Shown here piece after piece: positions 55,464 through 63,923 of a stretch of 64,000 nt of DNA. The stretch is from Aphanothece cf. minutissima CCALA 015 (lineage in GTDB: Bacteria; Cyanobacteriota; Cyanobacteriia; PCC-6307; Cyanobiaceae): the NCBI GenBank assembly GCA_003003925.1, contig PVWP01000006.1, positions 177,690-241,689 of the forward strand, written 5' to 3'. The translations under genes and the position numbers were made by a program. Within the stretch, counting starts at the first letter, position 1, and each line of letters opens with the position of its first letter. A model generated the notes under the pieces. The model saw nothing but the letters and a program-made list of their open reading frames with translations. It had not been told where the DNA came from and did not search any database.

Positions 55464-56428
55464 TCCTCACCCGTCTGGCCACCGCCTGGGCCCTGTTCCA
55501 GGGGCTGCTGATCGAGGCGCTGCCCTTCCTGCTGATCGGCGTGCTGATCTCCGCCGGCGCCCGCTGGTTCGCCCCGGGGGGGCGCTGGCTGCGGCGGCTG
55601 CCCTCCCACCCCCTGCTGGGGCCCCTCACCGGCGCCGCCCTCGGTTTCGCCCTGCCCGCCTGCGAATGCGGCAACGTGCCGGTGGCCCGCCGCATGCTCA
55701 GCGGTGGTGCGCCCCTCGGCGCCGGCCTCGGCTTCCTGTTCGCCGCCCCCGTGCTCAACCCGATCGTGATCGCCAGCACCTGGGCCGCCTTCCCCGACCA
55801 GCCCTGGCTGCTGCTGGCCCGCCCCCTGGGCGCCGTTGTGGTGGCCGTGGGCCTGGCCCTGCTGCTGGGGCTGGTGGGCGAGCCCCAGCTGCTCCAGGCC
55901 GACCTGCTGGCCGAACGGCGCCTGCACCAGCCCCTGGCGGCGGTGGGGCTGCTGGAGCGCTCCAGCGGCCTGGTGGGGGCCCCTCCGCCCTCGGCCCTCA
56001 GCCCTGAGGCCGCCCCGGTCCGGCCGCCCCTGGCCGAACTCATGAAGCACGCCAGCCAGGAGTTCCTCTACCTGGCCCTGCTGCTGGTGATGGGCAGCGT
56101 CATCGCCGCCCTGGTGCAGTCGTTCGTGCCCCGCAGCTGGCTGCTGGCGGTGGGCGGCGCCCCCACCCTCTCGATCCTGGCCCTGATGCTGCTGGCCCTG
56201 GTGGTGTCGGTGTGCTCGAGCGTGGATGCGTTCCTGGCCCTCAGCTTCGCCGCCCAGGTCACCCCCGGGGCCCTGCTCGCCTTCCTGCTCCTGGGTCCGG
56301 TGATCGACCTCAAGCTGGTGAGCCTGCTCGGGCTGCTGTTCCGCCCCCGCGGCCTGGTGCTCACCACCGCCGGGGCCGCCCTGATGGTGCTCCTGATCGG
56401 CCAGTGGGTGAACCTGTGGCGCCTGTGA
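55460..56428 (+). CDS. DUF318/ArsP-type permease (YcgR-like)
   Basis: A 322-residue membrane protein with about eight helices in two halves. The first has ALGFALPACECGNVPVARRML and LFAAPVLNPIVIASTWAAF. The second has ASQEFLYLALLLVMGSVIAALVQSFVP, VVSVCSSVDAFLALSFAAQ and LLLGPVIDLKLVSLL. These conserved CECG, NP and CSSVDAF motifs define the UPF0718/DUF318 family. The GTG start overlaps the queD-like stop (GTGA). Metal or metalloid export is known for ArsP; in the YcgR-YcgQ pair the substrate is not established. Confidence 0.88.
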   Translation: MILTRLATAWALFQGLLIEALPFLLIGVLISAGARWFAPGGRWLRRLPSHPLLGPLTGAALGFALPACECGNVPVARRMLSGGAPLGAGLGFLFAAPVLNPIVIASTWAAFPDQPWLLLARPLGAVVVAVGLALLLGLVGEPQLLQADLLAERRLHQPLAAVGLLERSSGLVGAPPPSALSPEAAPVRPPLAELMKHASQEFLYLALLLVMGSVIAALVQSFVPRSWLLAVGGAPTLSILALMLLALVVSVCSSVDAFLALSFAAQVTPGALLAFLLLGPVIDLKLVSLLGLLFRPRGLVLTTAGAALMVLLIGQWVNLWRL

Positions 56429-57132
56429 CTCCCCCCCTCCTGCAGCGGGCCGCGCTCTGGCGCGCCGCCAGCCTCGGCCTCTGGGCCCTGGTGCTGCTCG
56501 TCAGCAGCGTCGACGGCCGCCTCGACCTGCTCCTGCGGGCCGTCTTCCACCCCCTGGTGGCCCTGGCCGGCCTGCTGCTGCTGCTCGTCGCCCTGCTGCA
56601 GCTGCGCCTGGCCTTCGGGCCCGGCCGGCAGGAGCGGGGCGACCGGCGCCAGGCCCGCACCCTGCTGCTCACCGCCGCCATCGCCCTGCTGGTGCTGCTG
56701 CTGCCGCCGGCCCCCTCCTTCGCCGACCTGGCCGGCCAGCGCCCCCGCGACGAGACCGCCGAAAGCGAGCTCAGTTTCGTGCTGCCGCCCGCCCAGCGCA
56801 GCCTCACCGACTGGGTGCGGCTGCTGCGCAGCCAGCCCGATCCCAGGCTGTTCGCCGGGGATCCGGTGCGCATCAGCGGCTTCGTGCTGCCGATGGAGGG
56901 GGAACAGCCCCAGCTGGCCCGCCTGCTGGTGCGCTGCTGCCTGGCCGATGCCTCCCCGGTGGGGCTGCCCGTCCACTGGCCCGCCGGCCAGGCCCCCTTC
57001 CCCGCCGACCAGTGGCTGGCCATCGACGGGGTGATGGGCCTCAGGCCCGCCCCCGGCGGCGGTGAACGGCTGGAGGTGGTCCCCAGCCGCATCCGGCCGA
57101 TCCCCCGGCCCGCCCGGCCCCTGGAACCATGA
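56425..57132 (+). CDS. TIGR03943 family protein (YcgQ-like partner of the permease)
   Basis: A 235-residue protein with two N-terminal helices (AASLGLWALVLLVSS, PLVALAGLLLLLVALLQLRL), a third (LLLTAAIALLVLLLPPAPSFA) and an exported C-terminal domain. This contains ISGFVLPMEGEQPQLARLLVRCCLADASPVGLPVHW, the core of TIGR03943 proteins, which are nearly always encoded after a DUF318 permease. The adjacent cysteines (RCCLADA) could bind metal. GTGA overlap upstream and ATGA overlap downstream. Confidence 0.88.
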   Translation: MTPPLLQRAALWRAASLGLWALVLLVSSVDGRLDLLLRAVFHPLVALAGLLLLLVALLQLRLAFGPGRQERGDRRQARTLLLTAAIALLVLLLPPAPSFADLAGQRPRDETAESELSFVLPPAQRSLTDWVRLLRSQPDPRLFAGDPVRISGFVLPMEGEQPQLARLLVRCCLADASPVGLPVHWPAGQAPFPADQWLAIDGVMGLRPAPGGGERLEVVPSRIRPIPRPARPLEP

Positions 57133-58499
57133 CCCTGCCCTTCCGCCTCCCCTGGGCCGGCCCCCTGCCGCTCACCCTGGCCCTGGCCGGGCTGCTGGCC
57201 CTCGTCCAGCAGCAACTGCTGCTGAACCACCCGCCCCGGCTCGAGCGGCTCACGCCGGTGGCCGCCAGCTCCGGGCCCGCCGCCCTGCAGGCCCGCTTCA
57301 GCCGGCCCATGGACCCGGCCAGCCTCCAGGCCGCCAGCACCCTCAGCCCGCCCCTGGCCCACCGCTGGCTCGGCGACGGCGACACCCTGCTGCTCAACCT
57401 GTCCCCCGACCAGCGGATCCGCTCCCCCCTGCAGCTGCAGCTGGCCGGCCGCGATCGCCGCGGCCTGGCCCTGCCCCCCCAGCGCTGGCAGTGGGATCCG
57501 CGCCCCCGGCTGCTGGCGGTGGTGCCGGTGGCCAGCGGCGAGCAGTTGCAGGTGCGGGAGCACGACGGCCGCTGGCGGCCGATCTCGCCGGTCTGGCCGC
57601 GCATCACCATGGTCGAACCGCTCGGCGGTGGCGAGGCCGTGGCCGTGGTGTCGCGCTCCGAGTCCGGCCGCTTCCGGGTCTGGCGGCTGCCGCTGCGCCA
57701 GCAGCCCCTGCGCCCCCTGGGCCGCGGGCGCCCGGCGGCGCCGGCCCCCGTCCAGGCCGGTGCCCCCGAGGCCATCGGCGCCGGCGAGATGGTCTTCGCC
57801 CATATCAGCGGCAACCGCCGCGGCGATCTGCTGGTGCAGGCCGGCGGTGAGCAGCCCGACCAGGTGAGCATCAGCCTCTGGCCCGCCCGGGGCGGCCCGC
57901 GGGTGCTGCCGCTGGAGGCCAGTGGCGCCGTGCGCCTGCTGCCCGAGGGGGGCGCCCTGGTGGTGCCCGAGATCGATGGCCTCAGCCTGCGGGACCTGCC
58001 CCCCCGGCCGGAGCGCCGCCAGACCCTGCCCGGCAGCCGCGACCTGAGCAGCTTCTGTCCCCGGGCGGGGCGGGCCCTGCTGGTGCGCCACTGGCCCGAT
58101 TTCCGCCGCTCCCTGGAGCTGGTGGAGCCGGGCGTGGCCCCGCGCCAGCTCTGGATCGGCCCCCAGGCCCTGGCGGCCACGGCCTGCAGCCGCGGCGGCG
58201 AGCGGATCTGGGCGCTGCTGATCGAAGGGGTGGGCCGCCCCGCCCTCACCCTGGTGACCCTCGACCGGCGCGGCACCGTGCTGGCCTCGCGGCGCCTGGC
58301 CGGCTGGGAGCTCGAACCGGGCACCGGCCTCAGCTACGACCCCACCAGCGACCGGCTGGCGCTGGTGCTCCGGCCCCTGGGGGAGCTGCGCGGGGGACCC
58401 CCGGCGCCCCCCCGGGCGGTGCTGATCGAGGCCTCCAGCCTCACCCTCCAGCCCCTGCCGCAGGAGGCCCTCCAGGCCATCTGGCTGCCGGCAGGGTAG
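57129..58499 (+). CDS. Exported Ig-like/beta-propeller-like protein, unknown function
   Basis: A 456-residue protein with an N-terminal hydrophobic anchor (PLPLTLALAGLLALVQQQLLL) and an SbsA-type Ig-like module (about 35-130: VAASSGPAALQARFSRPMDPASL, HRWLGDGDTLLLNLSPDQ). A long region of short beta motifs follows (TMVEPLGGGEAVAVVSRSESGRFRVWRL, MVFAHISGNRRGDLLVQAGG, LALVLRPLGELRGG) that resembles a beta-propeller. I do not recognise a named family. Overlap with the permease partner gene suggests work in the same envelope process. Confidence 0.7.
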   Translation: MTLPFRLPWAGPLPLTLALAGLLALVQQQLLLNHPPRLERLTPVAASSGPAALQARFSRPMDPASLQAASTLSPPLAHRWLGDGDTLLLNLSPDQRIRSPLQLQLAGRDRRGLALPPQRWQWDPRPRLLAVVPVASGEQLQVREHDGRWRPISPVWPRITMVEPLGGGEAVAVVSRSESGRFRVWRLPLRQQPLRPLGRGRPAAPAPVQAGAPEAIGAGEMVFAHISGNRRGDLLVQAGGEQPDQVSISLWPARGGPRVLPLEASGAVRLLPEGGALVVPEIDGLSLRDLPPRPERRQTLPGSRDLSSFCPRAGRALLVRHWPDFRRSLELVEPGVAPRQLWIGPQALAATACSRGGERIWALLIEGVGRPALTLVTLDRRGTVLASRRLAGWELEPGTGLSYDPTSDRLALVLRPLGELRGGPPAPPRAVLIEASSLTLQPLPQEALQAIWLPAG

Positions 58500-58509
58500 A
58501 AACGGAACC

Positions 58510-58911
58510 ATGCAGGCCCCCTCCGTCCCCGAGCTCCCGCCGCGCCAGGCCTCCCTGCTGGCGGAACTGCGCGATGCCGACGGCGAACTGAGCGGCCAGG
58601 ACCTCCATGCCCGGCTGCGGGGAGGCCCCTCCGCCATGGGGCTGGCCACCGTCTACCGCCACCTGCGCCAGCTGCAGCAGCGGGGGCTGGTGCGCTGCCG
58701 CCACCTGCCCAGCGGCGAAGCCCTGTACGCCCCGACCGAGCGGGACGAGCACCACCTCACCTGCGTCGACTGCGGCACCACGATGGTGCTGCCCCACTGC
58801 CCGGTGCACGGCCTGCACCTGCCGGAGGAGGACCTGGGCGACTTCCTGCCTCTGTATCACACCCTGGAATTCTTCGGGCTGTGCGGCCGCTGCCGGGGCA
58901 CCAGGTCCTGA
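58510..58911 (+). CDS. Fur-family regulator, Zur-like
   Basis: A 133-residue Fur-family protein. The DNA-binding part has LSGQDLHARLRGGPSAMGLATVYRHLRQLQQRGLV. The metal sites include DEHHLTCVDCGTTMVLPHCPVHGL and a second CxxC (LCGRCR) that form the structural zinc site, with His residues before it and HTLEFFGLCG behind. The short length and the first Cys pair placed after HHLTC fit Zur more than Fur or PerR, but this is not certain. It begins 10 bases after the propeller-like gene, next to a COG0523 GTPase gene, as expected for zinc control. Confidence 0.85.
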   Translation: MQAPSVPELPPRQASLLAELRDADGELSGQDLHARLRGGPSAMGLATVYRHLRQLQQRGLVRCRHLPSGEALYAPTERDEHHLTCVDCGTTMVLPHCPVHGLHLPEEDLGDFLPLYHTLEFFGLCGRCRGTRS

Positions 58912-58921
58912 GGCCTGGCCC

Positions 58922-59329
58922 TCAGGACCTGAGGCTGTCGCGGTGCAGCACCGCCATCACCTCGAGGATCTGGCTGCAGCGCTCAGGCGGCACGCTGATC
59001 AGTTCCCCCAGCCGCTGCAGCATCGCCTGCTCCACCGGCTTGAAGCTGCGGTTGGTGTGCACCAGCAGGGCCGCCATCGCATAGGCCGTCTCCTGCTGAG
59101 GGGCGGTCAGCACCGGCGCGGCCTCCGCCAGCAGCTGTTCCCAGCCGCCACTGCTCAGGCGCCCCAGCAGCCCCTCGAACATCGCCCCCATGGCCGCCTC
59201 GCCGAGGTTGGCGTAGGGCGAGCGCACCTCCAGGAGCTGGCGCAGCATGGCGGCCTCGTCGCCATCGAGGGCACCATCGCAGGCCACCGCGGCCAGGGCG
59301 ATGGCGGCGAAGGCTTCGCTGGGGTTCAT
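58922..59329 (-). CDS. TerB-like tellurite-resistance-fold protein
   Basis: A 135-residue helical protein. EAFAAIALAAVACDGALDGDEAAMLRQLL has the acidic motif DGxLDxxE typical of TerB-fold domains, and later ETAYAMAALLVHTNRSFKPVEQAMLQRLGELI repeats the pattern. TerB-like domains bind divalent cations in some proteins. The start ATG gives MNPSEAF. It lies on the opposite strand between the Zur-like and COG0523 genes. Confidence 0.82.
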   Translation of the reverse strand: MNPSEAFAAIALAAVACDGALDGDEAAMLRQLLEVRSPYANLGEAAMGAMFEGLLGRLSSGGWEQLLAEAAPVLTAPQQETAYAMAALLVHTNRSFKPVEQAMLQRLGELISVPPERCSQILEVMAVLHRDSLRS

Positions 59330-59423
59330 GGGCCAGGTTCGGAGACCGCCATTCCAGCAGCTGCGGCGGCGTGGCTGGGGGGAGCGCGCCGGCAGAATCA
59401 CCACAGCGGTTCCCCTTCCGGCC

Positions 59424-60617
59424 ATGACCAGCACGAAACTGGACGCCCCGACCCAGGAGGCGGCGACCGAGGCGGCGAAGGAGGCCCGGCCGATCGCCGT
59501 GCCGGTGACGATCCTCACGGGCTTCCTCGGGGCGGGCAAGACCACCCTGCTCAACCACATCCTCAGCAACCAGGAGGGTCTCAAGACCGCCGTGCTGGTC
59601 AATGAGTTCGGGGAGATCGGCATCGACAACGAGCTGATCGTGGCCACCGGCGACGACATGGTGGAGCTGAGCAACGGCTGCATCTGCTGTTCGATCAACG
59701 GCGAGCTGCTGGAGGCCGTCTACCGGGTGCTGGAGCGCCCCGAACCCGTCGACTACCTGGTGGTGGAGACCACCGGCCTGGCCGATCCGCTGCCCGTGGC
59801 CATGACCTTCCTCGGCAGCGACCTGCGCGACCTCACCCGGCTCGATTCGATCATCACCCTGGTGGACGCGGAGAACTTCGGTCCCGAGACGCTGCAGGGG
59901 GAGGTGGGCCGCTCCCAGATCGTCTACGGCGACATGATCCTGCTCAACAAGTGCGACCTCGTCAGCGAGGAGCGGCTGGAGCAGCTGGAGGCCGAACTGC
60001 GGGCGATCAAGAGCGAGGCCCGCATCCTGCGCTCGGTGAAGGGCGAGGTGCCCCTGCCCCTGCTGCTGAGCGTGGGCCTGTTCGAGAGCGACAGGGTGGT
60101 GGCCCAGCAGCAGGCTCCGGCCGCCGACCACCACCACGACCATGGGGGCCATCACGGCCATGACCATGGGGCCGAAGACCACAGCGACTGCGACCACGAC
60201 CACGGCCACTGCGAGCACGAGCCGGCGGCGGCGGGCCATCACCACGACCACGGCCATCACCACGGCCACGATCACGCCCATGACCATGGCGGCCATGCCG
60301 ACCATCAGGCCATCGAGGGGTTCACCTCCCTGTCCTTCAGCAGCGACGGCCCCCTTTCCCTGCGCAAGTTCCAGAACTTCCTCGACAACCAGATGCCGGC
60401 GGGGGTCTTCCGGGCCAAGGGGATCCTCTGGTTCAACGAAAGCGAGCGCCGCCACGTGTTCCACCTGGCGGGCAAACGCTTCTCCATCGACGACAGCGAC
60501 TGGCCGGGGGAACGCAAGAACCAGCTGGTGCTGATCGGCAAGGACCTCGACCACAAGCGCCTGCGGCAACAACTCCAGGCCTGCGTGGCCGGCGAGGCGG
60601 GCAAGGGCTTCGGCTGA
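59424..60617 (+). CDS. COG0523 (CobW/ZNG-type) GTPase, histidine-rich
   Basis: A 397-residue metallochaperone-type GTPase. Walker A is TGFLGAGKTTLLNHIL, then NEFGEIGIDNEL, the metal motif NGCICCSINGEL (GCxCC-type), the VETTGLADP loop and LLNKCDLV. A strongly histidine-rich insert (about 230-292) has many HHxHxH clusters, a probable zinc-binding loop. The C-terminal CobW_C domain (SLSFSSDGPLSLRKFQNFLD, GILWFNESERRHVFHLAGKR) is complete. Together with the Zur-like gene it suggests supply of zinc to client enzymes under limitation. Cobalt or nickel are possible alternatives, but the cobalamin genes are not near. Confidence 0.92.
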   Translation: MTSTKLDAPTQEAATEAAKEARPIAVPVTILTGFLGAGKTTLLNHILSNQEGLKTAVLVNEFGEIGIDNELIVATGDDMVELSNGCICCSINGELLEAVYRVLERPEPVDYLVVETTGLADPLPVAMTFLGSDLRDLTRLDSIITLVDAENFGPETLQGEVGRSQIVYGDMILLNKCDLVSEERLEQLEAELRAIKSEARILRSVKGEVPLPLLLSVGLFESDRVVAQQQAPAADHHHDHGGHHGHDHGAEDHSDCDHDHGHCEHEPAAAGHHHDHGHHHGHDHAHDHGGHADHQAIEGFTSLSFSSDGPLSLRKFQNFLDNQMPAGVFRAKGILWFNESERRHVFHLAGKRFSIDDSDWPGERKNQLVLIGKDLDHKRLRQQLQACVAGEAGKGFG

Positions 60618-60701
60618 TCGGCCGCCCCCGGCCCGTTGTGCTGCATCCACTACGGAACCACCGGCTGGCGCCGCTAGGGTGACGGTCTACGTAGCACTCC
60701 C

Positions 60702-60845
60702 ATGACCGAGTTCCTCCTGATGACGGGCGTTCTCGCCCTTCTCGGTCTGGTGCTGTGGATGGCGATGGATTCCGACGACGACAACGGCGGCGGCGGCCTG
60801 ATGCAGCCCGCCCTGATCCCGGTGCGCCGCTCCAACACCTACTGA
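60702..60845 (+). CDS. Small single-span membrane protein, 47 residues
   Basis: A frame with one hydrophobic helix (FLLMTGVLALLGLVLWMAM), an acidic stretch (DSDDDNGGGG) and a basic end (PVRRSNTY). It reads as a genuine small membrane protein; I do not recognise the family. It is 84 bases after the COG0523 gene and ends 134 bases before futA. The gap to futA has no further gene and no convincing Fur box. Confidence 0.6.
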   Translation: MTEFLLMTGVLALLGLVLWMAMDSDDDNGGGGLMQPALIPVRRSNTY

Positions 60846-60979
60846 GCGCTCCCCGCGAAAAGGGGCTGAGCGACGCAAGCGCGCTTCAGAGGTAAGCATT
60901 GTTACGCGGCGTCGCGTCGTTTGTTCCGACCACCCCTGGTGAGCCCTCATAGGGTCCGGGCAGACATCCGTTTGCCCTG

Positions 60980-62071
60980 ATGCCCACGTCCAGGTTCCTC
61001 CGCCGTCGCCTCCTGCTGCCTGTCGGCGGATCCGCGGCCCTGGCCGCAGCCCTGCTCGCCGTCTTCGGCGGTGGATCGCTGCCGGCCATCGGTCAGTCGC
61101 AGACCAAGGCTCCCGCCGTCGCCCAGGCCGGCACCACCATCGGGGTCTACTCCGGCCGCCACTACAACACCGACAAGGAGCTCTACCGCCAGTTCACCGC
61201 CCGCACCGGCATCAGGGTGAACGTGCTGGAAGCCAAGGACGACGCCCTGCTGGAACGCCTCAAGAGCGAGGGCAAGAACAGCCCCGCCGATGTGCTCGTT
61301 CTGGTCGATGCCGCCCGCCTCGACGCCGCCACCGACCAGGGCCTGTTCCGCCCCACCCGTTCGGCCGCCCTGCAGCGGGATGTGCCCGCCAAACTGCGGG
61401 ATTCCCAGGGCCGCTGGTATGGCCTCACCCGCCGGGTGCGGGCCGTGGTGGTCAACCCGAAGCTGGTGAATCCGGCGACGATCCGCACCTACGCCGATCT
61501 GGCCAGGCCGGCCCTCAAGGGCAAGCTCTGCCTGCGGGATCGCAAGAGCCCCTACAACCAGTCCCTGGTGGCCAGCCGCATGATCCTCAACGGTGATGCC
61601 GCCACCCGCACCTGGATCCGCGGCATGGTGGCCAACGTCAGCCAGCCCTTCTTCACCTCCGACACCCCCCTGGCCCGGGCCGTTGCCCGTGGCGAGTGCG
61701 GCGTCGGGGTGGTGAACACCTACTACATCGCCCGCATGCTCTCCGGGGAAGGCGGCGCCCAGGACAAGCAGCTGGCCGAACGGTTGAAGGTGGTCTACCT
61801 CAATCCCTCCCACGTCAACATCACCGGCGCCGGCGTCACCCGCCACGCCAGGAATCCCCAGGCGGCGATCCGGCTGATCGAGTTCCTGGCCTCCCCCACC
61901 GGCGGCCGTGGCTACGCCGAAGCCAACAATGAATACCCCCTCAAGGGCTTCGGTGACAACCCGATCCTGAAGCGCTTCGGCACCTTCCGGGCCGATGGGG
62001 TCTCGGTGGAGCAGATCGGCTCCAGGAGCAGGGCGGCCACCCAGATGATGGAATCGAACGGCTGGAAGTAG
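60980..62071 (+). CDS. futA: Ferric-iron ABC transporter binding protein, FutA/IdiA-like
   Basis: A 363-residue periplasmic iron-binding protein. The N terminus has a twin-arginine-like RFLRRRLLLPV and a hydrophobic section to GSLPAIGQ, so export may be via Tat. GVYSGRHYNTDKELYRQF is the standard start of the mature protein. AKDDALLERLKSEG, VVVNPKLVNP and VNTYYIARML (Tyr iron ligands) follow, then the end GYAEANNEYPLKG. It supplies FutB, eight bases downstream. The ATPase gene (futC) is not in the window. Confidence 0.94.
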   Translation: MPTSRFLRRRLLLPVGGSAALAAALLAVFGGGSLPAIGQSQTKAPAVAQAGTTIGVYSGRHYNTDKELYRQFTARTGIRVNVLEAKDDALLERLKSEGKNSPADVLVLVDAARLDAATDQGLFRPTRSAALQRDVPAKLRDSQGRWYGLTRRVRAVVVNPKLVNPATIRTYADLARPALKGKLCLRDRKSPYNQSLVASRMILNGDAATRTWIRGMVANVSQPFFTSDTPLARAVARGECGVGVVNTYYIARMLSGEGGAQDKQLAERLKVVYLNPSHVNITGAGVTRHARNPQAAIRLIEFLASPTGGRGYAEANNEYPLKGFGDNPILKRFGTFRADGVSVEQIGSRSRAATQMMESNGWK

Positions 62072-62079
62072 GACACCGG

Positions 62080-63642
62080 ATGGCGAGCGCGGCAACGGCG
62101 GAGCGGGCACCGGCCCCCCGGACAGCTCCGCCGATGCGGCGGGCCTCCCTCGCGGCGGCCGTGCTGCTGGTCTGCGCCCTGGCGCTGCTGCCGTTCCTGG
62201 CCCTGGCCGGCTTCGCGGTGCGCGATGCCGGCTCAGGCGGCCTCTGGCTGGGGGCCGAAGGTCTGGAGCAGCTGAGCAACACCCTGGTGCTCGTGGTGGG
62301 CGTCGGCCTGACCGGCGCCCTGCTCGGCACCGCCAACGGCTGGCTCACCGCCTGCTGCCAGTTCCCCGGTCGCCGCTGGCTGCGGCTGGCCCAGGTGCTG
62401 CCCCTGGCGGCTCCGGCCTTCGTGCTCGCCGCCGTGCTGGTCGACCTCGGCAGCCGCTGGGGTTTTCGCGTCCATGGCATCGGCTGGGCCCTGCTGCTGC
62501 TCAGCCTCACCACCTACAGCTATGTCTTCCTGCTCTCCACCGAGAGCTTCTCCGGCAGTGGCCAGCGCCAGCTGGAGGCCTGCCGCAGCCTGGGGGTGGG
62601 CCCCTGGGGCAGCTTCCGGCGGGTCGCCCTGCCCCTGGCGCTGCCGTCGATCGGCGCCGGTGTGGCCCTGAGCGGCATGGAGGTGGTCAATGAGCTCGGC
62701 GCCGTGGAGCTGCTGGGGGTGCCCACCTTGTCGCGGGGGATCCTGCAGCGCTGGCAGGCGGAGGGTGACCTGCCGGGGGCCGTGGGGCTGGCCCTGATCG
62801 CCCTGGTGCTGGTGAGCCTGCTGGTGGGGGCCGAACGCTGGATGCGCCAGCGCAGCCGCCGCTGGAACCTGGGGCAGGGGGACGCCGGCACGCTGCAGTG
62901 GCCGCTGCGGGGCTGGCGCCGCCTGCTGGCCCAGCTGCTCACCCTGCTGCCCCCCCTGGTCAGCCTGGGGCTTCCCCTCACCTGGCTGGTGGCGAGCCGC
63001 GATCACCTGCAGAGCGATCCACTCGAGGACCTGCTGGCCCTGACACTGCGCAGCCTGGGGCTGGCCCTGGTCGCCGCCCTGGTCACCGTCGCGGGGGCCC
63101 TGGTGCTGGCCATCAGCCGCCGCTGGCTGGCCGACCGGCTGCTGGGCCGGCTCACCTTCTTCTCCGGCATGGGCTACGCCGTGCCCGGCACCGTGCTCGC
63201 CCTGGCCCTGATGCTGATCGGCGGGCCCCTGCAGCTCAGCCCCCTCCTCCTGCTGCTCTGGGGCTACGCCGACCGCTTTCTGGCCGTCTCCAAGCAGGGA
63301 CTCGACGCCGCCTTCGAGCACATCCCCCCCAGTCTGGACGAATCCGCCACGAGCCTGGGCTGCGGCTGGCTGGCGGTGCTACGGCGCATCCACCTGCCGC
63401 TGCTGCGGGGTCCGCTGCTGGTGGGGGCACTGCTGGTCTTCGTCGATGTGGTGAAGGAGCTGCCCCTCACCTTCTCCCTGCGCCCCTTCGACTTCGACAC
63501 CCTCTCGGTGCGTGTCTACCAGTACGCCAGCGACGAACGGGTGGGGGCGGCCCTGATTCCGGCGCTGCTGATCCTGGCGCTGGGACTGGCTGCCTCGATC
63601 GCCTTGATGCCAAGCCTCGAGCGCCAGGGGCGGGGCGACTGA
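62080..63642 (+). CDS. futB: Ferric-iron ABC transporter permease FutB-like
   Basis: A 520-residue permease with two related halves of about six helices each, as in FutB/FbpB. The inner-loop EAA motifs are LEACRSLGVGPWGSFRRVALPLALPSI and LDESATSLGCGWLAVLRRIHLPLLRG. The tail FVDVVKELPLTFSLRPFDFDTLSVRVYQYASDER is diagnostic of iron permeases. Being eight bases after futA, it is certainly in the same operon. Confidence 0.95.
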   Translation: MASAATAERAPAPRTAPPMRRASLAAAVLLVCALALLPFLALAGFAVRDAGSGGLWLGAEGLEQLSNTLVLVVGVGLTGALLGTANGWLTACCQFPGRRWLRLAQVLPLAAPAFVLAAVLVDLGSRWGFRVHGIGWALLLLSLTTYSYVFLLSTESFSGSGQRQLEACRSLGVGPWGSFRRVALPLALPSIGAGVALSGMEVVNELGAVELLGVPTLSRGILQRWQAEGDLPGAVGLALIALVLVSLLVGAERWMRQRSRRWNLGQGDAGTLQWPLRGWRRLLAQLLTLLPPLVSLGLPLTWLVASRDHLQSDPLEDLLALTLRSLGLALVAALVTVAGALVLAISRRWLADRLLGRLTFFSGMGYAVPGTVLALALMLIGGPLQLSPLLLLLWGYADRFLAVSKQGLDAAFEHIPPSLDESATSLGCGWLAVLRRIHLPLLRGPLLVGALLVFVDVVKELPLTFSLRPFDFDTLSVRVYQYASDERVGAALIPALLILALGLAASIALMPSLERQGRGD

Positions 63643-63684
63643 AGCGCGGCGACTGCAGCGGGGCGGCGGAGCTGGCGCCCATCC

Positions 63685-63710
63685 AAAGGGCCCCGGCAGA
63701 ACCGGAGCCC
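63685..63710 (-). terminator. Hairpin terminator between convergent genes
   Basis: On the minus strand GGGCTCCGG-TTCTG-CCGGGGCCC forms a nine-pair stem (one G:U pair) followed by TTT. It lies 22 bases beyond the stop of the Cys-rich mini-gene, with the futB end 43 bases away on the other side, and may serve both. Confidence 0.6.
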
Positions 63711-63731
63711 GTCGTTGCTCCCAGAGGGATC

Positions 63732-63875
63732 TCAGTCGCGGCCGCAGCAGCACTTGCCGCCCTTCCATTTGGAGCATTTCTTCTGGCGGCAGCCCTTCTT
63801 CTTGGACTGGGACTGGGGACCGCGGGTGGTGATCGGAGCGGGGACGTCGGGGAGGCTGCCGAGGGAGGGGGCCAT
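63732..63875 (-). CDS. Tiny Lys/Cys-rich protein, 47 residues
   Basis: A frame of 47 residues with N-terminal MAPSLGSLPDVPAPITT and a C-terminal QSKKKGCRQKKCSKWKG then GKCCCGRD, with five cysteines and many lysines. It is a candidate small metal-binding or nucleic-acid-binding protein; I do not recognise a family. It lies between the futB end and another minus-strand gene, and its transcript is probably ended by the hairpin at 63685. Confidence 0.5.
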   Translation of the reverse strand: MAPSLGSLPDVPAPITTRGPQSQSKKKGCRQKKCSKWKGGKCCCGRD

Positions 63876-63923
63876 GGGGGCGCAGGGACGAAGGGAAAGG
63901 GAGGAGAAAGAGAAAGGGGGGCG

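Noticed and set aside
60846-60880. CCCC-GCGAAAA-GGGG hairpin after the 47-residue membrane protein gene as a terminator
   Set aside because: Only four base pairs and no T-run follow it.
60893-60904. TAAGCATTGTTA upstream of futA as a possible Fur box
   Set aside because: Only the outer TAA/TTA triplets are symmetrical; similarity to the Fur consensus is too weak to support an operator.
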